Positions 17,740 to 26,811 of a stretch of 64,000 bases of DNA are shown in pieces. Location: positions 310,001 through 374,000 of the forward strand of contig NZ_NEVJ01000002.1 in NCBI RefSeq assembly GCF_002261425.1. The letters run 5' to 3'. Made by a program: the position numbers and the translations under genes. Source of the DNA: Bordetella genomosp. 9. GTDB lineage: Bacteria; Pseudomonadota; Gammaproteobacteria; Burkholderiales; Burkholderiaceae_B. The stretch's first letter is position 1. The number at the start of each line of letters is the position of its first letter. The notes beneath the pieces were generated by a model. That model did no database searches. It saw only the letters and a list, made by a program, of their open reading frames with translations, and had not been told where the DNA came from.

Positions 17740-19135
17740 TTTTTCCGGTCCAGCCCGACACGGCGGTCTTGGCGATGATGCGCATGTCCATCAGGAAGGT
17801 CCAGTTCTGGATGTAGTACAGATCGAACTCGACGCGGCTGCGCATCTTGTGGACGGTATCGGTCTGTCCGCGATAGCCGTTGACCTGCGCCCAGCCCGTG
17901 ATGCCGGGCTTGACGCGATGGCGCAGCATGTAGCGCGCGACCACGTCCTTGTATTGCTCGTTGTGCTCCAGCGCATGCGGGCGCGGGCCGACCACGGACA
18001 TTTCTCCGCGCAGCACGTTGATGAACTGCGGCAGTTCGTCCAGGCTGGTACGGCGCAGGAAGGCGCCGATGGACGTCACGCGCGCATCGTTGCGGGTGGC
18101 CTGCGTGACTGTGCCTTTTTCCTGGTGCACCGTCATGCTGCGGAACTTGTAGACCTGGAACACGCGGCCGTCGACGCCCAGGCGTTTCTGCGTGAACAGC
18201 ACGGGCCCGCGCGAGGTCAGCTTGATCATCAGCGCGATCGACAGCAGTACCGGCGACAGTCCCAGCAGGACGAAGAAGGCGAACACGCGGTCGAACACTT
18301 CCTTGGCCATGCCGCGGATGCCGGCGGCCGGCAGGCTGTTCAGCTCGATGGCGGGCACGCCCAGGAACTCGTCGACGCGATGGCCCAGCAGCCGTACCGA
18401 CATCACGTCGGGGATCCAGCGCACGTCGATGGGATCGTGGCGCAGGTGATAGATGGCTTCGCGCACCAGCGCGCTGGATTCCACGGGCAGGGCGATCCAG
18501 ACTTCGCGCACTTCGTGCTCGCGGATGAAGGGCGACATTTCGGTGAGCGCGTTCAGGCGATGCGCCTGGGTCGGCAGCTGCTCCTTCGTGTTGACGTAGA
18601 TGCCCGCAATTTCATAGCCGCTGCTGCGTGCCGCGGCCGCGCGCCGCCACAGGTCGTGGCCCAGGGTGCCGAAGCCGATCATCAGGACGCGCTTGCGGTC
18701 CAGGCCGCGATCGCGCGCCTCGCGCAGGATGCCGTGCACGGCCAGGCGCAGGCCGATCAGCCCGGCCGCCGTTCCGGCATACCAGCACAGGGCCCACAGC
18801 CGCGAGATCGCGCCGACCTGGTGATTCAGGAAGCTGATAAGGATGCCCAGCGCGAACACCGTGGTCCATGCGGCGAAGCTGCGCGCCGACAGGTCGAACA
18901 GGCTGCGTCCGCGCCATGAGCTGTACAGGCGGAAGGCCGGGAAGATGGCGATGGTGCCGAAGCTGCACAGATACACCAGCATCGCGTGTATGGGGGCGAC
19001 GTCGAGACCTTGTCGTGCATCCAGCCATGTGGTCGCGCCCAGTCCGACCGCCGCGACCACGGCGGCATCGGTCAGTCTAAACAGCAGGCTGGTATCGGCA
19101 AGCCTGCCCGATACGTTCACCGGGGAAGTGTCCAT
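17729..19135 (-). CDS. wcaJ: Undecaprenyl-phosphate glucose phosphotransferase (WcaJ-type)
   Basis: This initiating phosphoglycosyltransferase moves glucose-1-phosphate from UDP-glucose to undecaprenyl phosphate at the inner membrane. The start chosen is the ATG at 19135, preceded by TTGGAGCA; an earlier in-frame ATG at 19210 lacks a ribosome-binding site. The 468 residues contain four N-terminal membrane helices, a CoA-binding-like Rossmann domain ([16 protein letters not shown]), a further hydrophobic segment and the catalytic bacterial sugar-transferase domain. That domain shows [38 protein letters not shown] and [15 protein letters not shown]. It is the first gene of the leftward operon and diverges from wza. 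Confidence 0.95.
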   Translation of the reverse strand: MDTSPVNVSGRLADTSLLFRLTDAAVVAAVGLGATTWLDARQGLDVAPIHAMLVYLCSFGTIAIFPAFRLYSSWRGRSLFDLSARSFAAWTTVFALGILISFLNHQVGAISRLWALCWYAGTAAGLIGLRLAVHGILREARDRGLDRKRVLMIGFGTLGHDLWRRAAAARSSGYEIAGIYVNTKEQLPTQAHRLNALTEMSPFIREHEVREVWIALPVESSALVREAIYHLRHDPIDVRWIPDVMSVRLLGHRVDEFLGVPAIELNSLPAAGIRGMAKEVFDRVFAFFVLLGLSPVLLSIALMIKLTSRGPVLFTQKRLGVDGRVFQVYKFRSMTVHQEKGTVTQATRNDARVTSIGAFLRRTSLDELPQFINVLRGEMSVVGPRPHALEHNEQYKDVVARYMLRHRVKPGITGWAQVNGYRGQTDTVHKMRSRVEFDLYYIQNWTFLMDMRIIAKTAVSGWTGKNVY

Positions 19136-19376
19136 GGCGTGCTCCAAGGTGATTCGGTCGGCGCGCCCAATGGGCTGCGCGGCGCCGCAATATGGCGACC
19201 GAAAAATCATAGGGAGCGCTCATCCTGGTCGAAACGTCCAAAGGGCTTATGCGAGGTATTAGGCCATCAGCCCAATGTGCGGCACCGCGGAAATCGCGTG
19301 CAATGTCGCAACCCGTTACGCGGCCGTAGTACCGCGAAACAGTAGGCCTAGAAAGGTCTTTAACCGTGGAAAGCCA
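19136..19376. promoter_or_regulatory. Divergent promoter region between wcaJ and wza
   Basis: These 241 bp separate the two arms of the exopolysaccharide locus, so promoters for both should lie here. The only reasonable candidate seen is leftward, for wcaJ. It has a minus-strand -10 TATGAT (19206-19211) inside CCTATGATTT, with a weak TTTCGA -35 (19229-19234) at 17-bp spacing. No convincing sigma-70 promoter was found for wza. No operator of a known regulator was recognised. Confidence 0.5.
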
Positions 19377-20516
19377 ATGAATACGATCCTTCGCACGCTT
19401 TGCCGGGGCGGCCTCATGGTCGCTCTCGTTTCTTTGTTGGGCGCCTGCGCATTCGCGCCCGGCATGCGCTACAAGGCCGACTTCCTTGTGGATCCGAACG
19501 ATCCAAACTCACGTGTGGCGGTCAAGGACATCACGCCGCAGCTCGCGGTCGAACAGACGCAGGCAAGCGAAAAGCCCGTCTCCGATAACGTTCGTAAACT
19601 TATCGGCACGCCGAAGCCCTATGTTATCGGCCCAGGCGACATCCTTTCTATCGTGGTCTGGGACCACCCGGAACTAGTGCTTCCGACCCAGACCTACAGC
19701 ATCGGCACTGGACCCACCGAACTCACCTTTGGGGATACGGGCGCCGGCATTCCTGGCTATCCCGTGTCCTCGGATGGCTACATTCAGTTCCCCTACGTAG
19801 GCCTTGTGAAGGTAGCCGGGTTGACTGAGTCGCAAGTCCGCGGCGGCTTGATACGCGGCTCCGCCAACTTTATTCAGGATCCTCAAATCACGGTACGCGT
19901 GCTAGGTTATCGCAGCAAACGCGTATTCATCGAAGGCGAGGTAAAGACCCCCGGTCCGCTGCCGATCACCGATGTGCCGATGACGCTGCCGCAGGCCATC
20001 AACACGGCTGGCGGCGTCCTGCCCACCGCCGATCGCAGCCGCGTGTATGTGACGCGTGACGGCCAGACGACGCGTGTGGATCTGCCCGCGCTGCAGCAAG
20101 CCGGCATCGATCCCACGTCGATTCTGCTGCAGTCCAACGACATTGTCCGCGTCGTTCCGCGCGACGAGAACAAGGTCTACGTGATGGGAGAAGTAACGCA
20201 GCCGCTGGCGCTGACGATGCGTGACGGCTTGTTGACGCTGGGAGATGCCTTGGGCGAAGCCGGAGGCCCCAGCCAGCTGACCAGCGAACCGGCGGATATC
20301 TATGTCGTTCGTTCCATGCCCAATGCCACACCGGAGGTATTTCGTTTGAACAGCGCATCGCCCCAGGCCCTGGCGGTCGCCCAGAAGTTCCCGCTGCAAT
20401 CGAAGGACGTGGTGTTCGTCGATGCAGGCAACCTGGTGCGGTGGAATCGCTTTATCTCGCTCCTGTTCCCCAGCGCGCAGACGGTCCAGACGGTGGACGC
20501 GGTCCGCAGGCAGTAA
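19377..20516 (+). CDS. wza: Outer-membrane polysaccharide export lipoprotein (Wza family)
   Basis: This is the outer-membrane export channel for the exopolysaccharide. The start is the ATG at 19377, with GGAAAG just upstream; the longer frame from 19275 adds a non-coding-looking leader. The 379-residue product has a lipoprotein signal ending in LLGAC with lipidated Cys24. A polysaccharide export (PES) domain follows (YVIGPGDILSIVVWDHPEL, then DGYIQFPYVGLVKVAG). Two SLBB-type domains come next (VFIEGEVKTPGPLPI; VYVMGEVTQPLALTM), and a C-terminal segment is likely to form the membrane helix. It is the first gene of the rightward arm and partners Wzc. Confidence 0.95.
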   Translation: MNTILRTLCRGGLMVALVSLLGACAFAPGMRYKADFLVDPNDPNSRVAVKDITPQLAVEQTQASEKPVSDNVRKLIGTPKPYVIGPGDILSIVVWDHPELVLPTQTYSIGTGPTELTFGDTGAGIPGYPVSSDGYIQFPYVGLVKVAGLTESQVRGGLIRGSANFIQDPQITVRVLGYRSKRVFIEGEVKTPGPLPITDVPMTLPQAINTAGGVLPTADRSRVYVTRDGQTTRVDLPALQQAGIDPTSILLQSNDIVRVVPRDENKVYVMGEVTQPLALTMRDGLLTLGDALGEAGGPSQLTSEPADIYVVRSMPNATPEVFRLNSASPQALAVAQKFPLQSKDVVFVDAGNLVRWNRFISLLFPSAQTVQTVDAVRRQ

Positions 20517-20610
20517 CCCCTTCCGCACGCGGCCCGCATGGCGTGACGATGCGGGCCCCCGTGTGCCGGCCCTGGCCGGCGCGATGTTTCTTCCTATTAG
20601 CGAGTCGACA

Positions 20611-22869
20611 ATGAAGCAGCCTCCTCTCCAGCTGGAATACGCCAACACCGGCGGCACGCCTCCGGACACTCCGATGATGTCGTACGTGGACGTATTGCTG
20701 GCGAACCGTTTCATGATCATCGTCCTCACCGTGCTCGCCACGCTGATCGGCGTGGCGTACTACATGGTCAAGGCACCCGTGTACCAGTCGGACATCGCGG
20801 TGCAGGTGGAAGAGGAGTTGCCCAGCGGCCAGCGCACCAGCACGCTCAGCGACGTGTCGTCGATCTTCGACATCAAGCAGGCGGCGTCGGGCGAGATGGA
20901 AATCCTGCGCTCGCGCATGGTGGTGGGCCACGCCGTGGACTACTACCAGCTGTACGTGCATGCCACGCCCGATTACTTTCCGGTGATCGGCCGCTGGCTG
21001 GCCAAGCGTCATGAGAGCTTCGCGTTGCCCGCGTCCATCACGGACGCGATTCCAGGCGGGTGGGCCTGGGGCGGCGAACGCATACAGGTCAATCGCATCG
21101 ACGTCCCGGACGATCTGATCGGCAAGAAGCTGCACGTGATCACGCTGGGCGGCGGGGCCTACGAACTGGTGGATCCGGTGCACGATCGCCGCTTCGAAGG
21201 CCGGGTCGGCCAGCTGGAGCGCTTCGAGGTGCCTGGCGGCGCCATCGAAGTGCAGATCGACGCGCTGCAGGGACGTCCGGAAACCAGCTTCACCATCGTG
21301 CGCAATTCGCGCCTGGAAGCCATCGAGTCGCTGCAGACCCGCATGAACATCTTCGAACGCGGCCGGCAGTCCAACGTCATCGGCGTGAACCTGACCGGCC
21401 AGGACCCCGTGCTGACGGCGGCGGTGTTGAACGAGATCGGCCAGGAATACGTGCGGCAGAACACCAACCGCAAGACCGCGCAGGCCGAGAAGTCGCTGGC
21501 CTTCCTGGACCAGCAACTGCCGGTGTTGAAGAAGCAGCTGGAAGATTCCGAAACCCGCTACAACGCCTTGCGCAACTCGCGCGGCACCATCGACCTGACG
21601 GAAGAGGGCAAGCTGGTGCTGGGCCAGTCGGTGCAGACGCAGAACCGCATCTTCGAACTGAAGGCGCAGCGGCAGGAGCTGATCACGCGCTTCGCGCCTT
21701 CGCATCCCAGCATCACCGCGATCGATCGCCAGATCGCCTCGCTGACCGGGGATATGAACAAGCTGAACAGCAAGATCCGCGAACTGCCCGACCTGGAGCA
21801 GGACGTGGTGCGGCTGACGCGTGACGTCAAGGTCAACACCGACCTGTACACCGGCCTGCTGGCCAACGCCCAGCAGCTGCGCATGATCCGCGCCGGCAAG
21901 GTGGGCAATGTGCGCGTAGTGGACACGGCGGTGGCGGCGGAACGTCCGCTCAGCCCCAAGGCGCCGATCGTCATCGGCGTGGCGGCGCTGGCCGGCCTGA
22001 TCCTGGGCGTGGTGGCGGCCTTCCTGCGCAATGCGCTGTTCGGCGGCCTGACCGATCCCGATGAAATCGAGCGCTATACCGGCCTGCCGGTACTGGCCAC
22101 CGTGCCCTACAGCGACCTGCAGGATCGCCTGTGGCGCCGTGCCCGCCGCAAGAACACGCGCATCCCCGCGCTGCTCGCGCAGAGCAACGGCAGCACGCCG
22201 CCCATCGAGAGCCTGCGCAGCTTCCGCACGGTGCTGCAGGTGGCGATGCGCGATTCGTCCAACAACATCGTGGTCTTCACCGGGCCGCTGGCCGGCGTCG
22301 GCAAATCCTTCCTGTCGGCCAACTTCGCCTTCATCCAGGCGGCCGTCGGCAAGCGGGTGCTGCTGATCGACGCCGACTTCCGCCGCGGCACCCTGAACCG
22401 CTATTTCGCGACCTCCGCGGAAAACGGCTTGTTCGAAGTGCTGGCCGGGACGGTGCCGCTGGAAGCCGTGACCAAGCGCAACATCATGAACGGGGTGGAC
22501 TTCATTTCCACCGGCCGCGTCACCTTCGACCCGTCCGAACTGCTGGCGTCCGACGCCTTCGGCGAATGCCTGCACGCGCTGGCCGCCGACTACGACATCG
22601 TCATCGTCGATACGGCGCCGGTGCTGTCGTCGTCGGATGCCGCCGTCGTCGGCGCCCATGCGGCGGCCGTGATGGTCGTGGTGCGCTCCGGCATGAACAC
22701 GGTGGGCGAGATCCGCGAAACCAACAAGCGCCTGCAGCAGGCCGGCGCGCCGGTGGCCGGCGTGGTCTTCAACGGCCTGAAGCTGCAGTCCGAAGGCTGG
22801 GGCTACCGCTCCAAGTACGGGCCGTACCGCTACTCGCGTGCGTCGTACTACGGCGAGAACCAGCCCTAG
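20611..22869 (+). CDS. wzc: Polysaccharide co-polymerase / tyrosine autokinase (Wzc family)
   Basis: This 752-residue inner-membrane protein controls polymerisation and export with Wza. The ATG at 20611 is preferred; an ATG at 20584 would add nine residues, and neither has a strong ribosome-binding site. The N-terminal Wzz domain begins with a membrane helix near residue 32 (MIIVLTVLATLIGVAYYMV). A long periplasmic coiled-coil region follows, and a second helix lies near residue 455. The cytoplasmic BY-kinase domain has Walker A GPLAGVGKS (Lys near 565), Walker A' VLLIDADFRRG and Walker B VIVDTAPVL. The tail has a cluster of six tyrosines for autophosphorylation. No cognate Wzb phosphatase gene is present in the window. 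Confidence 0.95.
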   Translation: MKQPPLQLEYANTGGTPPDTPMMSYVDVLLANRFMIIVLTVLATLIGVAYYMVKAPVYQSDIAVQVEEELPSGQRTSTLSDVSSIFDIKQAASGEMEILRSRMVVGHAVDYYQLYVHATPDYFPVIGRWLAKRHESFALPASITDAIPGGWAWGGERIQVNRIDVPDDLIGKKLHVITLGGGAYELVDPVHDRRFEGRVGQLERFEVPGGAIEVQIDALQGRPETSFTIVRNSRLEAIESLQTRMNIFERGRQSNVIGVNLTGQDPVLTAAVLNEIGQEYVRQNTNRKTAQAEKSLAFLDQQLPVLKKQLEDSETRYNALRNSRGTIDLTEEGKLVLGQSVQTQNRIFELKAQRQELITRFAPSHPSITAIDRQIASLTGDMNKLNSKIRELPDLEQDVVRLTRDVKVNTDLYTGLLANAQQLRMIRAGKVGNVRVVDTAVAAERPLSPKAPIVIGVAALAGLILGVVAAFLRNALFGGLTDPDEIERYTGLPVLATVPYSDLQDRLWRRARRKNTRIPALLAQSNGSTPPIESLRSFRTVLQVAMRDSSNNIVVFTGPLAGVGKSFLSANFAFIQAAVGKRVLLIDADFRRGTLNRYFATSAENGLFEVLAGTVPLEAVTKRNIMNGVDFISTGRVTFDPSELLASDAFGECLHALAADYDIVIVDTAPVLSSSDAAVVGAHAAAVMVVVRSGMNTVGEIRETNKRLQQAGAPVAGVVFNGLKLQSEGWGYRSKYGPYRYSRASYYGENQP

Positions 22870-22884
22870 CCCATCGGAGACGTC

Positions 22885-24285
22885 ATGGATTCATTGGGTC
22901 TTCCGGAAATGTCCGGATTCCCGCCGCACGTCTTCCGCACCGATGACATACGTGGCCGCGTCGGCCAGGAAATCGACGCCCGCTTCGCACACGCCCTCGG
23001 CCTGGCCGTGGGGCGGTGCGCGGCGGAGCTCGACCGGCGCGCGGTGGTGATCGGCAAGGATGCGCGGCTCAGCAGCGTCGAACTGGGCGCGGCGCTGCAG
23101 GCAGGGGTGCGCGAATCGGGCATGGCGGTGATCGATATCGGCATGGCGCCGACGCCCCTGACCTGGTTCGCGGCGCGCCTGACCGACACGGCCGCGGCGG
23201 TGTCGGTCACGGGCGGGCAGGACGAGGACGCCTACAACGGCTTCAAGATCATGCTGGACGGCGAGACGCTCGGCCAGCCGGCGCTGCAGGCCTTGCGCGG
23301 GCGCATGCATGCCCAGCCGGCCGAGCCGGCGCGCTCCGGCGGCCGGGCCAAGATCAATGCGGCGCAATGCTATATCGCGCGCGTCGCCAGCGATGTCCGG
23401 CTGGAGCGCGCCATGAAGGTGGCGCTGGATTGCGAGCAAGGGGCGGCGAACAGCCTGGCGCCGGACCTGTTGCGCGAACTGGGTTGCGAGGTCACGGAGA
23501 TCGCCGGCGATATGCCGGGCGCCTATCCCGACGCCACGCGGCTGCAGGGCGGCCGCCATCTGGCCGACCTGGCGGCGGCCCTGCGCTACAGCGATTGCGA
23601 GCTGGCCCTGTCGATCGCCGGCGACGGCGACCGCGTGACGGTGATCAGCAAATCCGGCGCATGCATCAGCTCGGATCGCCTGCTCATCCTGTTCGCCCGC
23701 GACATGTTGGCGGGCACGCAGGGCGGGGCGGTGGTGCATGACGTGAGAAGCAGCCGCAATGTCGCGCGCGAAATCCGCGCCCTGGGCGGCATGTCGGTGG
23801 TCAGCCGTGGCGGCGACGCCCATATCGGCGCGAGGATGTTCGAGACCGGCGCGCAGCTGGCGGGCGAAACCGGGGGCGGCATCCGCTTCCGGGATCGCTG
23901 GTACGGCTACAGCGATGGCCTGTACGCGGCCGCGCGCCTGCTGGAGCTGCTGTCGCGCCACGACGATGCGTCGAGCGTCCTGGACGCGCTGCCGGAATCC
24001 TGCGCGACCCCGGAACTGCGGCTGGATACGGCGGACGGCGAGCAGTATCGGCTGATCGAAGCCTTGCGCGCGAACGGCCGTTTCATGGGGGCCCGCGAAA
24101 TCGTGCACCTGGACGGCGTGCGCGTCGAATACGAAGACGGCTTCGGGCTGGCGCGCGCGGTGAGCGCGCAGCCGGCGGTGATGCTGCGCTTCGAGGGCGA
24201 CAACGGCGTGGCGCTGTCGCGCATCCAGGAGGACTTCCGGCGCCAGCTGCTTAGCGTGGCACCCGGATTGCGCCTGCCCTTCTAA
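22885..24285 (+). CDS. Phosphomannomutase/phosphoglucomutase homolog lacking catalytic residues
   Basis: This 466-residue protein is an AlgC/ManB-type alpha-D-phosphohexomutase by fold and length (VFRTDDIRGRVG at the start; DAYNGFKIMLDG; RWYGYSDGLYAAARLLELL). Its active-site loops are altered. The phosphoserine loop, normally TGSHNP or TASHNP, reads TGGQDE (109-114), so the catalytic Ser is Gly111. The metal loop DGDGDR reads AGDGDR (245-250). The sugar loop GEMSGH reads GETGGG (327-332). The GHS loop reads GGDAHIG (309-315), and the phosphate loop RxSNTxP reads RAVSAQP. The frame is intact and the gene sits 15 bp after wzc, so it looks like a maintained pseudoenzyme rather than a decayed gene. 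Mutase activity is unlikely; a structural or regulatory role is inferred. Confidence 0.85.
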   Translation: MDSLGLPEMSGFPPHVFRTDDIRGRVGQEIDARFAHALGLAVGRCAAELDRRAVVIGKDARLSSVELGAALQAGVRESGMAVIDIGMAPTPLTWFAARLTDTAAAVSVTGGQDEDAYNGFKIMLDGETLGQPALQALRGRMHAQPAEPARSGGRAKINAAQCYIARVASDVRLERAMKVALDCEQGAANSLAPDLLRELGCEVTEIAGDMPGAYPDATRLQGGRHLADLAAALRYSDCELALSIAGDGDRVTVISKSGACISSDRLLILFARDMLAGTQGGAVVHDVRSSRNVAREIRALGGMSVVSRGGDAHIGARMFETGAQLAGETGGGIRFRDRWYGYSDGLYAAARLLELLSRHDDASSVLDALPESCATPELRLDTADGEQYRLIEALRANGRFMGAREIVHLDGVRVEYEDGFGLARAVSAQPAVMLRFEGDNGVALSRIQEDFRRQLLSVAPGLRLPF

Positions 24286-24308
24286 CGATAACCGGCTAGG
24301 GAACGACA

Positions 24309-25346
24309 ATGACGACGTTATTGGTCACCGGCGGCGCCGGGTATATCGGCAGCCACACCCTCATAGAACTGATGGGCGCGGGCTACCGCCCCATCGTCAT
24401 CGACAATCTCTGCAACGGCAGCCGCGCCGCCGTGCGGCGCGTCGAACGCATCGTCGGCACGCATATTCCTTTCGTGGAAGGCGACATCCGTTCCGCCGGA
24501 TTGCTGGATGGCCTGTTCGCGCTGCAGGAACGGCAGGGCCAGCCCATCGAGTGCGTGCTGCACCTGGCGGGCGTCAAGGCCGTCGGCGAATCGGTGCGCG
24601 ATCCCATCAAGTACTTCGACAACAATGTCTCCGGCACCGTGGCGCTGCTGTCGGCCATGCGCGACCACGGCATACGGCGCCTGGTGTTCAGCTCATCCGC
24701 GACGGTGTACGGGGTGCCGCGCTTCCTGCCGTTCACCGAGGAACATCCGCTGCATCCGACCAATCCGTATGGACGGTCCAAGCTCATCGTCGAGCAGATG
24801 CTGCAGGATGCCTGCGCCGCCGATGCCGAGTTCAGCGCGGTGACGCTGCGCTACTTCAATCCCATCGGCGCGCATCCCAGCGGCCTGATCGGCGAGAACC
24901 CGCGCGACGTGCCGAACAATCTGTTCCCTTTCATCACGCAGGTGGCGGTAGGCAGGCAGCCTCACCTGAAAGTCTTCGGCAACGACTACGACACCGAAGA
25001 CGGCACCGGCGTGCGCGATTATCTGCACGTCATGGACCTGGCGGCGGGCCATGTGCGCGCCGTCGATTACTCGCTGCGCCATGCCGGTTTCGTGGCCGTC
25101 AACCTGGGAACGGGCAAGGGCACCAGCGTCATGGAGCTGGTGCGCACCTTCGAACGGGTCAACGGCCTGCGCATTCCCTGCCGGATCGAGCCGCGGCGGC
25201 CCGGCGACGTGGACCGGGTATGGGCCGACGCCAGCCTGGCGCGGCGGCTGTTGAACTGGCAGACCTCGCACGGTGTGGAGAGCATGTGCCAGGACGGGTG
25301 GCGTTGGCAGCAATCCAACCCGGAAGGGTACGGCGCCACCCACTGA
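24309..25346 (+). CDS. galE: UDP-glucose 4-epimerase
   Basis: This 345-residue enzyme interconverts UDP-glucose and UDP-galactose. The N-terminal NAD motif is GGAGYIGSHTLIEL, the catalytic Ser/Thr segment SSSATVYG, and the Tyr/Lys pair lies in NPYGRSK. RYFNPIGAHPSGLIGE and DYLHVMDLAAGH are family hallmarks. It ends the rightward arm, 23 bp after the mutase homolog, and presumably supplies UDP-galactose for the exopolysaccharide, as in colanic acid. Confidence 0.95.
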   Translation: MTTLLVTGGAGYIGSHTLIELMGAGYRPIVIDNLCNGSRAAVRRVERIVGTHIPFVEGDIRSAGLLDGLFALQERQGQPIECVLHLAGVKAVGESVRDPIKYFDNNVSGTVALLSAMRDHGIRRLVFSSSATVYGVPRFLPFTEEHPLHPTNPYGRSKLIVEQMLQDACAADAEFSAVTLRYFNPIGAHPSGLIGENPRDVPNNLFPFITQVAVGRQPHLKVFGNDYDTEDGTGVRDYLHVMDLAAGHVRAVDYSLRHAGFVAVNLGTGKGTSVMELVRTFERVNGLRIPCRIEPRRPGDVDRVWADASLARRLLNWQTSHGVESMCQDGWRWQQSNPEGYGATH

Positions 25347-25358
25347 GCACGGCCAGGC

Positions 25359-25417
25359 CGCCGGCCGCGACGGCCGGCGCGTTGCCTGGAAATGGGGCCG
25401 GCTCTGGGGGCCGGCCC
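25359..25417. other. Two strong GC hairpins after galE
   Basis: CGCCGGCCG (25359-25367) pairs perfectly with CGGCCGGCG (25371-25379) around a 3-base loop. GGGCCGGC (25395-25402) pairs with GCCGGCCC (25410-25417) around a 7-base loop. Neither has a T-tract. Their place just after the last gene of the rightward exopolysaccharide arm suggests a role in 3'-end formation, but this is not certain. Confidence 0.45.
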
Positions 25418-25525
25418 AGGGGCCAACCGAGAAGCGTGGGCACGCAGCTTGCTCAGTGGACGCACCGATAACGCCGCGGCCGCGAGGCCTCCGGTCCCCG
25501 CCCGTTTCCTGGTCCACACCCACCC

Positions 25526-26716
25526 ATGAGTGCTCAGCCTCGCGTGCCGTCCGCCCAAGCGACGACCGTGTCAGAAACCGCCGTGCAGACGGTCCAGGCT
25601 GCCGCGTCCACACCCGGCGATGGCGCCACCGCGATGCCCCCGCCGCGGGCCTTCGACCGGCGCCATGCGCCGGTCACCATCATCGCCGTGCTGGCGGTGG
25701 TGTTCGCGCTGCAGCAGGCGCGCGATTTCGTCATCCCGGTGGTGCTGGCCATCATACTTTCCTATGCGCTCGACACGCCCATGACGTTCCTGCATCAGCG
25801 CCTGCGGCTGCCGCGCGTCATTGCGGCCACCGTGGTGGTGCTGACGATGCTGGGCATCGTGGTGTTCGGGGTGTTCGCGCTGCGCGGGCAGGTAATGTCC
25901 ATCGTGGACAGCCTGCCGCAGACCGCGCAGAAGGTGTCGCGATCCCTGGCGACGTTCAGCGGCGGCAACGGGTCCATCGTCGACAAGGTCCGTTCGGCGG
26001 CCAATACCCTGAGCGCGCCGGAAAAGCCGCGCAACGGCGGCGAGCGGGTCGTCGTGACGCGTCCGGCCGACAAGCTGGAAGATATGCTGCTGGCCGGCTC
26101 CCTGGGCATCGCGGCATTCGTGGGCCAGTCGCTGATGGTGGTGTTCCTGGCGTTCTTCCTTTTGATGGCGGGAGACACCTTCAAGCGCAAGTTCATCCAC
26201 ATATGCGGTCGCAACCTGAGCGAGAAAAAGGTCAGCGTGCACATGCTCGGCGAGATCCACCGGTCCATCCGCCTGTACATGATGATGATGGTGGTGACCA
26301 ATGCCCTGCTGGGCGTGCTGACGTGGCTGGCCTTCCGCGCCATCGGCCTGGACAACGCGGGAACGTGGGGCGTGGTCGCGGGCGCGTTGCATATCGTTCC
26401 CTATTTCGGCCCGCTGCTGGTGGCGTTGTTCACCGGCGTCGCGGCGCTGTTGCAGTTCGGCGAGCTGGGCCCCGCTTTCCTGGTGGCCGGCGTTTCCCTG
26501 CTGATCGCGTCCCTGATCGGTTTCGTCGTGCAGACCTGGATGACGGGGCGGATCGCGAAAATGAACCCGGTGGCGGTGTTCGTCATCCTGCTGCTGTTCA
26601 CCTGGGCCTGGGGCATCTGGGGCACGCTGCTGTCGATCCCGATCGCGGTGATCGTCAAGGTGGTCGCCGACCACGTGCAGGGTTTCCAGGGCGTCGCCGA
26701 GTTCCTGGGCGAATAG
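25526..26716 (+). CDS. AI-2E family transporter (PerM/TqsA-like membrane protein)
   Basis: This is a 396-residue inner-membrane protein of the AI-2E exporter superfamily, which includes TqsA, YdiK and PerM. About eight hydrophobic segments are visible: two near residues 50-100, one near 195-215 (LMVVFLAFFLLMAGDTF), and a C-terminal group holding IVPYFGPLLVALFTGVAALL. The IVPYFGP stretch is the family hallmark. The first 45 residues are Ala/Pro/Thr-rich and probably disordered. Substrates vary in this family and cannot be assigned here. The gene is read alone and is followed directly by a 77-bp repeat. Confidence 0.9.
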   Translation: MSAQPRVPSAQATTVSETAVQTVQAAASTPGDGATAMPPPRAFDRRHAPVTIIAVLAVVFALQQARDFVIPVVLAIILSYALDTPMTFLHQRLRLPRVIAATVVVLTMLGIVVFGVFALRGQVMSIVDSLPQTAQKVSRSLATFSGGNGSIVDKVRSAANTLSAPEKPRNGGERVVVTRPADKLEDMLLAGSLGIAAFVGQSLMVVFLAFFLLMAGDTFKRKFIHICGRNLSEKKVSVHMLGEIHRSIRLYMMMMVVTNALLGVLTWLAFRAIGLDNAGTWGVVAGALHIVPYFGPLLVALFTGVAALLQFGELGPAFLVAGVSLLIASLIGFVVQTWMTGRIAKMNPVAVFVILLLFTWAWGIWGTLLSIPIAVIVKVVADHVQGFQGVAEFLGE

Positions 26717-26718
26717 GG

Positions 26719-26795
26719 TTATCCCCAGCTTCTGTGGACAACCCTTTGGATAGTCTGCGAACAGGGAGCAAAAACCGTTTGCTGGTAAGGACTTG
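26719..26795 (-). repeat. 77-bp intergenic repeat element, copy A
   Basis: Read on the minus strand, this copy begins with CAAGT, has a TTTTT run near base 22, and ends with the conserved block CTATCC, AAGGGTTGTCCACA and TGGGGATAA. It is the same length as copies B and C (29814-29890 and 29933-30009) but more diverged in the first 40 bases. It fills almost all of the 95 bp between the convergent transporter and sirtuin genes. Confidence 0.8.
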
Positions 26796-26811
26796 GCGCG
26801 TCAGGTCAAAA

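Noticed and set aside
20452..22659. Long open frame (735 codons) on the minus strand across wzc
   Set aside because: It is antisense to a well-supported wzc. The translation is His/Gln/Arg-rich and has no recognisable domain.
22885..24285. The mutase homolog as a simple pseudogene
   Set aside because: The frame has no stop or frameshift, the length is normal and the non-catalytic fold residues look conserved.
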